Shown here: positions 32,707 through 43,270 of the stretch, piece after piece
Numbering within the stretch: position 1 is the first letter of the stretch
How the letters are laid out: the number at the start of each line of letters is the position of its first letter
Source: Orobanche coerulescens
Taxonomy: Eukaryota > Streptophyta > Magnoliopsida > Lamiales > Orobanchaceae
Length of the DNA stretch: 64,000 bases
Reading direction: 5' to 3'
Assembly: GCA_033398695.1 (NCBI GenBank)
Contig: CM065814.1
Coordinates: 100,814,501 to 100,878,500, forward strand
The notes under the pieces: model-generated
What the model was told of the DNA's origin: nothing
Seen by the model: only the letters and a program-made list of their open reading frames with translations
The model's database searches: none
Made by a program: the position numbers and the translations under genes

Positions 32707-33546
32707 ATGAGGGACTAGCTACCGCCCGATCGCCGATATCGACCTACGAATGAAGCGATCGGCTGCCGAGCGACGATCGCCAGTCTTCCGGCCCGATCGC
32801 CGATCATCACGCTACATCATCAGCAAACCGGTGGACACGATCGCCATCTACAGTCCAGCATATAACATGACGGACTAAGGCATAAGATCGCCTCCACCGC
32901 ACATCATAAATCCATGGTCCTGGCAGTCGATGGAACCGGCTGCTTCGGCCATGCAAGGTCCCTTTCGGCCGAGATCGCCCGCCCTTCGTTTAAATACGAG
33001 GCCGGCGTAGTCTAAGGGCTCTCCAACATTAATCAGTGGACACATGCCACAACCCCATCTCAACATACACCGTCGAGGTCGGCCATCTCCATGGCTGGCC
33101 GAGGTGGAAGCAGAGCTAACAAGCCGCGGGCGTGGAGTTGATTCATCCAACGCTGCCCCGCGCAAGGACTCCTCTAGACCGAGACCGCACGCCCTTCGTT
33201 TAAATACGAGGCGAGGCGCAGCCTAACAGAGGACCCTCATAATAAAGTGAGTCACGAGACACTCAATGTCTTCGCGCACCAAGACACGGTCATGGAGTCG
33301 GTCCATCGATCTCCGCGACTGTGCACGATTCCTCAAACAAGCGAAACCACCAAGTTTCCGTGGGGGATCGGCCAATGTTGTTTTTGCAGGTACAAGACCG
33401 AAAGATAGCTAGCCAATCGACCATGATAGCCCAAGACCGAATCCTAAGTCGGCTCAGGAAGATCGCCCGTCCTCATCCATACACGATCACCGGCAAAGAA
33501 CCACCTCGCCCCATGTCTTCAACATAGGAGCAAGCTGGGGGGCAAT
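32707..33546 (+). other. F2 3' untranslated region and polypurine tract
   Basis: This is non-coding in all frames I could justify. A 21 bp direct repeat starting GCCCTTCGTTTAAATACGAG lies at 32981 and again at 33191. The tract AGCAAGCTGGGGGGCAAT (33529-33546) directly precedes the 3' LTR. F3 has the same arrangement. Confidence 0.7.
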
Positions 33547-34755
33547 TGTTGTGTCAAGAATTAAACACCTTCCGACCGGCGATCGCCTCGGAGGTCGGGC
33601 GATCGAGTCACTGCCGAGCGGCCAAGGCAGATCTGCCGACCAGCGACCAGGCGACCGGGCCTTAACCCAGCAGACAAGCTATATCGGCCAACCGAAGGTC
33701 CCAGGACGAATCCCGGTGCCGAGCGATCGACATCAAGACGATCGCCTCTCGGTACTCGGCGACCGACCCTTGGCGATCGACAAGCGGACGCCCATCACCC
33801 GATACTCGGCGACCGACTCCTAGCGAACGGCAACCGGACGACCATCCTTCGGCACCTGCCGACCGACCCTTGGTGACCGACCATTGCCGACCCTCATCCA
33901 CTGGCCGATGGCGACCTCGGATGATCAGCTAGAGACGATCGCCTCATGTCGATCAGCACCGATGGCCATCCAGTCGGCGAGGGCCGAACCTCAAGACTGG
34001 CACCACGTGCAAAGGCCGAGACAAGATCCGCGAATCACGGGCCATTGACCACAGCCTGGCAGAATCTCTCCACCAGCCGACAAGCCGCCGAAAGCTGTCA
34101 GTAGGGCCGCATGTTGACTGGCTCCGGACACGTTCTGGCTCCTTATTGGACCGCCCAGCTGGCGCCAGCCACTGCTTTGGACTTTTTACGGACTGCCAGC
34201 CACTACCTTGGACTTTAGCCCGACAGCCCAGGAGATCGGCACATTATTATATTGGCCGGCAGGCGATCGGCACATTATAATATTGGCCGGAAGGCGATCG
34301 CCCGCCTAAGGACAAGACCCGGCTGTCCCTATATAAACAAGGCACCCTGCTCTCGGCCACTTCTTCTGCAATATCGCGATTCAAGCACTCAATACAGAAA
34401 CAATATACAGCACTTGGCTAATCTCCAACTCTTGGCAACAGCTATCATTCGGTCTTACTTCTCCCGGCCTATCTCATCCAGCAGATTATCGGCGGGGACG
34501 AAGAACACCGAGCTTCGCTCAAGAGCCGGATTAACAGAGTCTTTTTACACTCATTGTATTTAGATTTCTCTCATTAATACTTGTATCTACGAATATTAGT
34601 ATTAATAACATCTCGCGAGAGCATTCAAGCCCGGGCCTAACAAACCCGGCAAATCTTGTATTATTTATCTTCTCTCGGAAGTGCTCCCGCAATTGTTGTT
34701 TGTTGTCCGTCTTCCAGCAGTATTAATCTTCGGATAAATATTTTGGGCAACAACA
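33547..34755 (+). repeat. 3' LTR of F2
   Basis: It is nearly identical to 30049-31251, with scattered single differences and a small rearranged stretch near 34160-34200. It ends CAACAACA before the CAATG target duplication. Confidence 0.92.
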
Positions 34756-35484
34756 CAATGCACGACAACAACCGTGCACAAATGCATGACAACAACGATA
34801 CACGAATGTATCACAACATGATTGACACAAAATGACAAAAATGATTAGAGTACTTGCCCCGAGTCCTTCGAGAACGACCTCAATGTCTAAACCATCACGA
34901 ACCATTATCCTCAATACTCGCCGGTCCAAAGTATCATGGATTGCAGATAATTCATATCTTCGTCTTTATCACAATATATCCTCGATATACAAGTATACCA
35001 ATAACAAAAGTAAATCATATACATTATGATTTAGATTCTCAAAACTCGAATACGATTTATAATCCCAAATCTCCTGTGATTACGATTATAAACATTGCTA
35101 TACGAATTATACACGAATGAAACAGAAACCATTCATTAAATACTATAAACTGAGCAAGTAATAACTTACCTCGATACCGATAGAACGACGAGGAAGCTAT
35201 TACCAAATCCATTGCCGTCATCTACAAGTTCCTCGGTCCCGACCAAAGCAATTCACGAACATCCTCGAACTCGACCGCAACACACAGTTATAATCACCGA
35301 TCAATATTCTCAACCTATTATAGTAATCGATAAACAACAAGTTCGACAACAATCAACAATCGATAAAACCAATTCACAAACCCAACGGCTCAACAATATC
35401 TCGGTTAACCACTAGTCTGAACAATCCAACTTAAACGATCACAAATTCATAACCATAATACGATGTACTGCACTGTCTGCCTAC

Positions 35485-36783
35485 TTAGCGCACGTTAATC
35501 ACTTAACGTAGCGTGCGCTAAGTAGCTCCCGTTAGCGTGCGCTAGGCAGTAAGCTTAGCATGCGCTAATGCTGTACAGATGCATGTTTTTCAGATACCGA
35601 TCAACATATGGCGATTATCAAGAACACTAAGTGATTCTAAATCATGCTCATATATATCAAAACAACGAAATCCGATATCCTTTAACATATAAACAATCAT
35701 CCAACTTATAATCCAAGTTCTATACCCATATATCATCTACCTTAATATCAATACATGAAACATCAAGAACGTAACAACACTTCCTTAATCTTCCATTACA
35801 GAGAGTAATCATAGACAATAACATCAACATCTGAAACTGAGGAGAAGGATTCATCAACTTATCTCAAGAAAACGAACTACATAATTCAAACTACAAGAAT
35901 CATATCAATATCTTCATATCAACAATAACATCATCATAATCCGATAATCCATCCCATAATCATGCTTATCAACTTGTTTATGCAATAATCATCAACTCAA
36001 GAACATCAACATTCAATCCAAAATGAAATCCAAAGATGAAGAGTGATTACCTTTATGAAGGAATGGATTGATTTCCAAGGTTGAATCCATTTCCAAGAAT
36101 CACCAATGATTTTAAGAACAAAGCTTTAATCCATGATTTCCATCTTTAATCTTGTTAAAGAGGATCATCCCTCAGTGTTTAGGAGCTCCAAATGTCCTCC
36201 CAAGGTTCTCTCTATCGGGTGAAAGGAAAGAAATGGAGGAAATGCTTCATAGCACTAAATCTGTCCCTTTTTATAGAGTATATTACTAGCGTGCGCTAAA
36301 CCTTATGTTTAGCGTGCGCTACGGCCTTAGCGTGCGCTAACTGACTTTGTTAGCATGCGCTATCGCAGTTCAGAGGCTACAGTCTGGATTCGTACATGCG
36401 CTTACGTACGTAATGCCCATGCATTAGCGTACGTAATTTACACTTTCTAGCATATGCTAGTCCTTGCGTTTAGCGTGTGCTAATATCAGTTGACTCGTTT
36501 GTCTGTATGCTCTGAAGACCGGTCCACACGCCGAAAGTGCTGACGAGGATAAGATTCCTTTTTGTCCAATATATAGTTAGCGTGCGCTAATCAACATGCA
36601 TTAGCGTGCGCTAACACTACATTACAACATCCGTTGACTTATCAGAACGTGCGCCGAAAGTGGCCTAGTACACACGCAGATTCCTTCCGATCTGACTGCA
36701 TTAGCGTGCGTTATCTTATATCTGTAGCGTGCGCAAAACCTGCACGATAGCGTGCGCTACTCATGATTATTAGCGTGCGCTAA
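35485..36783 (-). promoter_or_regulatory. Palindrome arrays in the A2 5' LTR
   Basis: The internal array 35485-35568 and the TATA-proximal arrays 36286-36783 repeat the patterns of the 3' LTR, including the extra 18 bp-spaced motif. One motif here has decayed (GTAGCGTGCGCAAA near 36724). Confidence 0.75.
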
Positions 36784-37092
36784 TAATGTTACACTTAGCC
36801 AATTTCAGCTATTCTTGTCCAACGTCTCGACATACCAAAAACGAACATAAGACACACTGAACACAAACACTGAATCCAATAATATTCTTATACGATATAC
36901 TCTATATCGAAAGTACGATAACCTGATACATGATATCCTCAAATGCAACTGTCGACCAGCTACGATAATTATACCGATACTGACATCTCAGTCCTTTATT
37001 TATTTTATCCCTACTGTACAGATTCCACGCTGTACAATATAACTCGGATAAAATAATATCAAACAACAGTAGTAGAAATTCCGGATATTACA

Positions 37093-37352
37093 CGAACAAG
37101 GTGTGTGATCCAGGTAGGGTCTGACGAGGCCTCTGGAGTTCGGTACATGATGTGTACGAACAAGGTGTGTGATCCAGGTAGGGTCTGACGAGGCCTCTGG
37201 AGTTCGGTACATGATGTGTACGAACGATGTTTGTGGCCGGGTAGGGTCCGTCGAGGCCTCCGGAGTTCGGTACATGATGTGTACGAACAGTGTGTGTGGT
37301 CCGGGTAAGGTCCGTCGAGGTCTCCGGAATTCGGTACATGATGTGTACGAAC
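37093..37352. repeat. 64 bp minisatellite, four units
   Basis: Units begin CGAAC at 37093, 37158, 37221 and 37284 (65, 63, 63, 64 bp), with a terminal CGAAC at 37348. Each contains a TTCGGTACATGATGTGTA block. With the part-unit at 22951-23002 the array held about five units before A2 inserted. Its reverse frames give repetitive peptides that I do not regard as coding. Confidence 0.9.
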
Positions 37353-38097
37353 AACAATCATATAACAGTAATTGTTTGGGTAACATTTTAAATATGGGTC
37401 TCGGATTCATAATGATATCTTATCTAGTGTGTTTTGAAACGAGAATTGGGCTAAGGCCCTAATGTTTACAAAAAGGTTTTGTAAATTGGGACTCGTGGTC
37501 CAAAAGAATTTCTGCTTTAAAAATCCCCGAGATGATGTGTTCCTTTTCAAATACCTCTTGCTTGAGTTCGAAATTCTAAAACTTCTCGGGAACATTTTAA
37601 TAATTGCTTTTCGTATTAAATTCGTAGTTGCTATTTACTTGTTGCATTTCGTATCGTATTATACTTGTACTAGTAAAACAGTGGAGTTTTACTAACCTCC
37701 GAGTAATCGGGGGGTGGATGTCTGTTTTGCGTCCAGGTACATGCAGGTTCAGGGGAGCAGGCACAGGATTGGCACAAGAGAATGACGAGCTGCGATACTA
37801 ATCAAGAGTCGAGAGTTGGTAGAGTTTGGTTGTATTGTTAGAGTTGATTTTAGTCTTCCACTGTATTGTGTTTCGACCCTTGTGTGGGTAATGTTGTTTT
37901 AGTCAGTTCTGTTGATGGAGTTGTGTGACCTCATCGTTCCGTGTATTCATGTGTAAGTGACCTTAACGGTTTGTATTATTATATTGTTTGACCCTGGCCG
38001 GGCAAGCATTTGGTTGTTTATGGATGTTTAGCCTGGTAGATCCTTGTGGAAAGGGTCTACGGCGTGTAATATTCCCATACGGTTTTGGGGGTGTTAC
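37098..38097 (+). repeat. Right part of gypsy LTR C
   Basis: It continues from the minisatellite to a terminus GGGGGTGTTACA at 38097. Its final 70 bases mirror the LTR ends of A, B and D in reverse, including the U5 hairpin at 38036-38060, so C is on the plus strand. No primer site follows; copia E LTR sequence starts at once, so this is a solo LTR or the 3' LTR of an element whose remainder is off the left edge. Confidence 0.7.
38036..38060 (+). other. U5 terminal hairpin, LTR C
   Basis: Arms GTAGATCCTT and AAGGGTCTAC flank loop GTGGA, 37 nt from the LTR end. One T/G opposition is a G-U pair in the plus-strand RNA, the sense strand of C. Nine of ten pairs are Watson-Crick. Confidence 0.65.
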
Positions 38098-38165
38098 ATC
38101 CGCTATGCGAAAGAGTTTCACAACTCTATCTCCAAACGGCGATACCGATCAATAGTGCTCCAACA
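38098..38165 (+). repeat. 5' LTR end fragment of E
   Basis: It matches the last 68 bases of the 3' LTR (from CCGCAACGCGAAAGAG at about 42327 to GTGCTCCAACA at 42393). The rest of this LTR is displaced by the C insertion. Confidence 0.8.
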
Positions 38166-38185
38166 ATTGGTATCGGATAGGTACC
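38166..38185 (+). other. Primer-binding site of E
   Basis: ATTGGTATCGGATAGG follows the LTR end; TGGTATC and the next bases fit the initiator-Met tRNA 3' end, with mismatches further in. Confidence 0.7.
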
Positions 38186-38222
38186 TCTAATAAACGGCTT
38201 TACATCCGAGGAGTCGATCCAA

Positions 38223-40910
38223 ATGGCGTTTCAACTTGCCCCGGTCGAAGGTCTTGCTCTCAATCGACCACCATTCTTTGACGGATCTAACTTCATGATA
38301 TGGAAGAAGAAGATGTCGATATTCATTCGAGCCTACGACATCGAGCTATGGAAAATTATATGCCTTGGCCCTAAAGTTCCAATCAAATCTGACGGATCTC
38401 TTAAGAGTTTCGAAGAATATAATGACGAAGATTGGAAGAACGACCATCTAAATTGTAAGGCTACTCAATTTCTATTTTGTGCCTTAAATCCAGAAGAGGT
38501 CAATCATATCTCATCGTGTGAAAGTGCTAAAGAAATATGGAAAATTCTTGAAATAACACACGAAGGGACAACTCAAGTCAAGGAGACAAAGATCAATATG
38601 CTTCTCCATGACTACGAGCTATTCATGATGAAGGGTGACGAGTCCATCACCAACATGCTCGACCGATTTGCGGTCATCACAAATGGACTTACTTCGTTCG
38701 GTAAACCATTATCAAGTAATGAGAAAGTCAAGAAAATCTTAAGATCACTACCTGTTGAATGGGACGGCACGGTTACGGCGATAATGGAATCTAAAGATTT
38801 AAATAATCTTGATTTTAGGGCTCTCGTTGGTTCACTTATAAACTACGAGATTGTTCTAAAATCTCAGAATGCTAAACCGAAGCCAAAGGAAAGATCGATA
38901 GCCTTAAAGGCTAAGATGTCAAAAAGAGAAGAAATCCCGGTTGATGAAAGCGACGAAGAATCGGCATATTATGCCAAGAATATTAATAAGTTTCAAACCT
39001 TATTAAACCGGAGAAAGAAAGACATCTCAGGCGAATCTAAGAAATTTGACAATAGTTGTCGATTATGTGGTAAACCAGGCCACTTTGCAAAGAATTACCG
39101 AGCAAAACCCAAGAAAGAGGTGTTGTGCGGCGATTTATACGCCTCGAAGGTGATCGGTATAAGGACCGAACGACCGAGTTCACGACCAAATGATCTACGA
39201 CGAACTTGTCAAAACGGAGGTGACAGTCCACCTTTGAGCATCTAGCGATCGACTCCCAAGGCGATCTCCTTTTGGCACCTAGCGATCGACTCTGGTTCCC
39301 GACCAAGGACGACCGACCTGTGCCACGAACAAGGCCATCGTCCGTCAAAGTCTACGAAGAATGGATCACGAAGCAAGGACCCATGTGCAGATCCGCGAAA
39401 GGCACCGCAGAACATGGATCGTTGACTCCATCCCATCAACAGTTGTTAGTGACAAGGACGGCCTCACCTACCGACAGACCCGCCGAAAGGTCCTAAGTAG
39501 GGACTCCCAAGACAGTGACACAGACGCGTGTTGGCCTCTCATTGGTTCGCACTTCTGGCAGCCAGCAACTTCTGCGGACTTTAAGGAGACCAACCCATGT
39601 GCTAAAGACGATTGCCCGCTTATTATAATACGGCAGAGGTGATCGCCCAGCGACTCCTAGTCCTATAAATAGAGAACCTCCAGCAACTGGAGAGAGGTTC
39701 ACGAAAACATACAAAAAGGCTCCGAAAAGACGTTCCCAAATACGTTCCCAAATACGTTCACAAAAAGTTCAGAAAAGGATCTCCTCTCGGCTTTCTCTCT
39801 CGAATCTATCTTAGGATTTATATCTCAGTACCTCTCAACCAAAAGATGGTCGGTAGAGGCAAGAACTCCCTACAGTTCAGATTCGAAGAGATTCACAAGT
39901 CTAGGAGCTCAGATATTCAGCTAACACACACTGTGAGAGACCGTCGATTTCTCACAGTCGTCACAGCACTCCATCGTTGTTACAAGAACTCACAGAGCAT
40001 CATCTCTGGTTCTTTCGGCAATCTTCAGCACTCATTAGCTAAGATAACTAGGGTCTTTACCCTCATTGTAATTGTACTCTAACATTAATATTTGTACTCC
40101 CAAGTATTTGTATTAATAATATCTCGCGAGAGCATTCAAGCCCGGGACTAACAACCACAGTAAATCTTGTGTTATTTACTTTCCCCACGGACTTGCTCTC
40201 GCATTTGTTTGTTACTCGACCATTCCAGCAATATCATCTCCGGATAATATTTTGGGTAACAACAAGAGGTTCTAGTTGCAACATGGAGCGATGAAGACGA
40301 AGATGATGATTTTATCAATCAAAATAATCTCGCTCTCATGGCATGAAGCTCATTCGAAGATAGTGACGTCAAAAGTCAAGTAAGTACATCCTCTCATGAC
40401 GAGTTATTTGAAGCATTTGAATTACTGCATACCGATTTTCAAAATACTTTATCCGAGATTAAATCCCTTAAATCTAAAAATAAATCAATGGAAATTGAAA
40501 ATTCCAAAATTCTTGAAAAGGGAAAATTTATCGAGGCCGATCATTCTAAATGCGTTGAAAATGAAAATATTTTAAAGAATGATCTTTTAAAAGTTCAAGA
40601 TGAACTTAAAACTTTGACGAAGAAATTTTCGTGCGGAAATGATAAATTTGAACAAATGCTTTGTGTTGAAAAATACACGTTGAATAAACAGGGGATAGGA
40701 TTCAAACAAAATTTCAAAAACGAATCCGTAAATTTGAAAATACCCCGATGCGAAAAATGTTTGAAAATTGGGCACCACATTTCAAATTGCAAAAGCCCAA
40801 GACGGACGATAAAAGTTAAAATGATTTGGGTTCCTAAAGGAATAATTATTTCAAATATCGTTTATGTTTCGAATGAAAAACCAATTCTCGGTTGGATCCC
40901 CAAGAATTGA
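38223..40910 (+). pseudogene. gag: Copia Gag, interrupted by a solo LTR
   Basis: The first exon-like piece, 38223-39120, encodes 299 codons. FDGSNFMIWKKKM near the N-terminus and the region up to about residue 220 match copia Gag of the UBN2/DUF4219 kind. A zinc knuckle reading CRLCGKPGHFAKNY has lost its last Cys (Tyr instead). After F1 and its duplicated AGAGG, the frame resumes at 40270 (VLVATWSDEDEDDD), meets a TGA at 40344-40346, and continues in the same frame through a coiled-coil region to an intact second knuckle, CEKCLKIGHHISNC, and WVPKG. It ends at 40910. In full-length relatives protease and integrase follow here; they are absent. Confidence 0.82.
39121..40264 (+). repeat. Solo LTR F1, diverged F family
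   Basis: It is bounded by AGAGG duplications (39116-39120, 40265-40269), starts TGTTGTGCGGCG and ends GGGTAACAACA. It shares with the F2 LTR the TCTCGCGAGAGCATTCAAGC block and the final CTCCGGATAATATTTTGGG-type end, but much of U3 differs. TATAAATA lies at 39664-39671. No interior is left, so it arose by LTR-LTR recombination or equivalent. Confidence 0.88.
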
Positions 40911-41327
40911 TTTTTATCAAATTGATATTTTAATGGGGAGATGTATTTTTCAGGGGGGTTTTACCCTTTTATGCGTTTATTATCATTTTATTATCATTTA
41001 TTACACTTTTTGATGAAGACAAAAAGGGGGAGAAAGGAGAAAAAAAGAAGAATGGGATTAACCCTGGAAGGGGGAGAAATCGAAGAAAAGTCGAAAAGGA
41101 AGTTGATATGAAAAATGAGGAGACGTCGAAAAGATGATGAGAAATTAAAAAAAAAAATTCAAAAATAGAAAGAAAAGGAAAGAAGGAGTCGAAAAATAAA
41201 TGGGAGAAGAAACTAACGAAACAGACAAAATCGAAAACTTTAGTCTGTACACATATCCATATATTTATATTTTGCAGGTAAATCCCATTGACGAAGTGTT
41301 GTTTTGTAATCATCAAAAGGGGGAGAT
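40911..41327 (+). other. E 3' untranslated region and polypurine tract
   Basis: This purine-rich non-coding stretch holds several AAGGGGGAGA phrases and ends in AAAAGGGGGAGAT (41315-41327) directly before the LTR. The GTTTTGTAATCATCAAAAGG lead-in is typical of SIRE/Maximus elements. Confidence 0.7.
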
Positions 41328-41460
41328 TGTTGGAATATTTTATTCCATACATTCATTATTAGAGTTTTGATGATTAAGTTGATAAACAAAACAAAACAAC
41401 AAAGAGGCGAAGCAAACCATCGAAGAAATCGAAGTCGCAAAAAGCTGGTCTGAAGGAAGA

Positions 41461-41754
41461 TAACGTACACTATTCAGATATCTTAACGTACGTAATAGTG
41501 AAAGATTGACATACGTAACACATGTTACTTAACGTACGTAATAGAATGTTTCTGAGTTCAAATGAGATGAACGTTGGAGATGATGTCATGGCGTAGGTTA
41601 GCATGCAACGGACATATTGACTATATATAACGTACATAATGGGAGTTTCTAACGTACATAAAGATCGAGACAGAGGCTACTGGACTGAAACTGGAAGATA
41701 TTAACGTACGTAATGAAGCTAATGTATGTAAAGATGGGGAGTTAACGTACGTAA
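41461..41754 (+). promoter_or_regulatory. Phased TAACGTACGTAA array, E LTR
   Basis: Motifs aligned to TAACGTACGTAA start at 41461, 41484, 41507 and 41530 (exactly 23 bp each), 41628 and 41650 (22), then 41702, 41720 and 41743 (18, 23). Imperfect ones include TAACGTACATAA and TAATGTATGTAA. The array ends about 43 bp before the TATA box. Confidence 0.82.
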
Positions 41755-41796
41755 TGAGGCTGCAGAAGGCTAACGGCTAGTTGAGGCTCCAATGCC

Positions 41797-41804
41797 TATA
41801 AATA
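41797..41804 (+). promoter_or_regulatory. TATA box of copia E LTR
   Basis: TATAAATA in the context AATGCC ... CCACTTCC, followed by a leader with CATCCAACAACAACTTC. It marks the U3/R border. Confidence 0.65.
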
Positions 41805-43247
41805 CCACTTCCAATGGTATTCATCCAACAACAACTTCAAGCAAACGATACATTCATCAGATATTGATTGTAACTGTACTTATATTGATAGTTTGAGTGT
41901 TTATACATTCAACATATACATGAGATGTAAAAGAAAAGATACGATTGGATTCGGTGTTATTAGGATCAAGGATCCTGCATTGTTAGAATCGCAATCGATA
42001 TCTAAGTGAGGTTTATCTAGTACCCATAGAAAGCTAGAGTGGTTGATTCCTTGTCCAATAGAAAAGGAAAACAGTTTAACTTGGACCGACACAAAGACAA
42101 GTATAAGCGGTAATATCTCGACTGATAGAAGAGAGATTGTACGGTTTAACTTGGACCGATAGAAGACAAGTTTGTAACGGTTATCCCTCGACCGATATAA
42201 GAGAGGTGCAGAGTTTGATCTTCATCCTATTAAAAAAGATACCGAGAGAGGATGTAGGCTTCGTTAATAGCCAAACCTTTATAAATCCTTGTGTCGATTT
42301 ATTTTCTGCACTTCACTTAAATTGCTTCCGCAACGCGAAAGAGTTTCACAACTCTATCTCCAAACGGCGATACCGACCAATAGTGCTCCAACACATTATG
42401 CCATGAATATGCCTTATTAAAACCTTATTAGGAAAAAGCAAGTGGGAAATATCCTATTGAGGGGAAAAAAGTACACTATTCATGTTAATACGTCTTCAAG
42501 AATATTATAATTAATTGAGCCACTTTAGGCGCAACAATTTTAAGAGATATAACTAAATATACGTAGGGAAGTAAAATAGTACGAAAATTAAGTAAGACTT
42601 GAAATAACTAAATTAAGATAATTGCCCCTTCAAGCGCACTTACAATATTATTCAGGAACATTATTTTGTATTTTTTTATTAAGAGTTTACACAAATCCTT
42701 AGATCTCATAGTGTTCTTCATGAACACATCATATTCAACTAGAATATGATGAGATAAAGTTGTGCTTCTTCAAGAACTACACCGAATATTTTATCTTAAT
42801 AATCTTCTGAATTATTAAGTATTTTTTGAATCCTGTTTCTTCCGGAAGAGGAATATGATTTGATACTAAATTTCTAGATCATCATAAATATTATTTATAT
42901 ATGATACATATAGAAACGTGAAACTTAATAACTAAAGAATATTTTTTTTTCTCGAAATCATCGTATGGAAAAAAGTTTTCGAATGAGTAAATAGAATTAA
43001 TATCGTTCACCGATGTAAAAACTACTTCTGTTCGGGCCTTATTTCTTCACTAATATCTCTCAGAATCCGATCTTCACCATTGAATTTATAGATTTGTTTG
43101 TCAGAATTACACTGTAAAAATTTCATCCTGATCCAACGGTTAACGAAGCAGGCAATGCGATTCTCCCGCGGCCACGTAGTGTAGAAGATTTGATCGCGGC
43201 AAATGTTTTTTTTTACTTACGAAAATCAGAGGGAGAAAAATTCTACT

Positions 43248-43270
43248 GGTAGAGCATCGTGCTGATAATG
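43248..43270 (-). other. Half-tRNA-like primer site of relic G
   Basis: The plus strand GGTAGAGCATCGTGCTGATA resembles the D-arm-to-anticodon-stem part of a tRNA rather than a 3' end. The minus strand reads TTATCAGCACGATGCTCTAC, a segment found next to short LTRs of some plant copia elements. It is not part of a complete tRNA gene. Confidence 0.45.

Larger units (their letters stand above)
30049..34755 (+). mobile_element. Complete gag-only LTR element F2
   Basis: It is bounded by target duplications CAATG (30044-30048 and 34756-34760). LTRs of 1203 and 1209 bp (TGTTGTG ... CAACA) enclose a 2295 bp interior with a primer-site-like start, one gag gene and a polypurine tract. Nothing resembling protease, RT, RNase H or integrase is present. 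This is the layout called TR-GAG. It is much richer in G and C than the A2 LTR it interrupts. F3 is a second copy and F1 a diverged solo LTR. Confidence 0.92.
23003..37092 (-). mobile_element. Complete non-autonomous gypsy element A2 (LARD)
   Basis: It is flanked by CGAAC at 22998-23002 and 37093-37097. The LTRs are 3547 bp (23003-26549) and about 3550 bp (28831-37092 without the F2 insertion), around a 2281 bp interior, so each LTR is longer than the interior. A primer site (28814-28825) and polypurine region (26550-26590) are present and set the minus orientation. I find no gag, protease, RT, integrase or chromodomain. Transposition must have used proteins from another element; B shares the primer-site variant, palindrome motif and U5 hairpin. 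Confidence 0.92.
28831..37092 (-). repeat. 5' LTR of A2, split by F2
   Basis: The pieces 28831-30048 and 34756-37092 join across the F2 insertion, and together match the 3' LTR in length and content. It carries a U5 hairpin (28870-28892), leader repeats (29870-30003), arrays 35485-35568 and 36286-36783, and a TATA-like box near 36265-36274 on the minus strand. Confidence 0.92.
38098..42393 (+). mobile_element. Pol-less Ty1/copia element E
   Basis: It has a 5' LTR end fragment (38098-38165), primer site, gag remains (38223-40910 around solo LTR F1), polypurine tract and a 1066 bp 3' LTR (41328-42393). Subtracting F1, the interior is only about 2.0 kb and lacks protease, integrase, RT and RNase H. 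Gag resembles SIRE/Maximus-type copia elements. LTR C has inserted into the 5' LTR. Confidence 0.82.
41328..42393 (+). repeat. 3' LTR of copia element E
   Basis: It runs from TGTTGGAATATTTTATTCC to AGTGCTCCAACA, 1066 bp with matching TGTTGG and CCAACA ends. U3 carries a phased palindrome array (41461-41754) and a TATA box (41797-41804). Confidence 0.88.

Noticed and set aside
37000..37410. Overlapping long minus-strand reading frames giving repeated peptides
   Set aside because: They are translations of the 64 bp minisatellite in several frames; the unit is close to a multiple of three and stays open by chance.
43248..43270. tRNA gene
   Set aside because: Only a D-arm to anticodon-stem-like segment is present; acceptor and T arms are missing. 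Better explained as a primer site.
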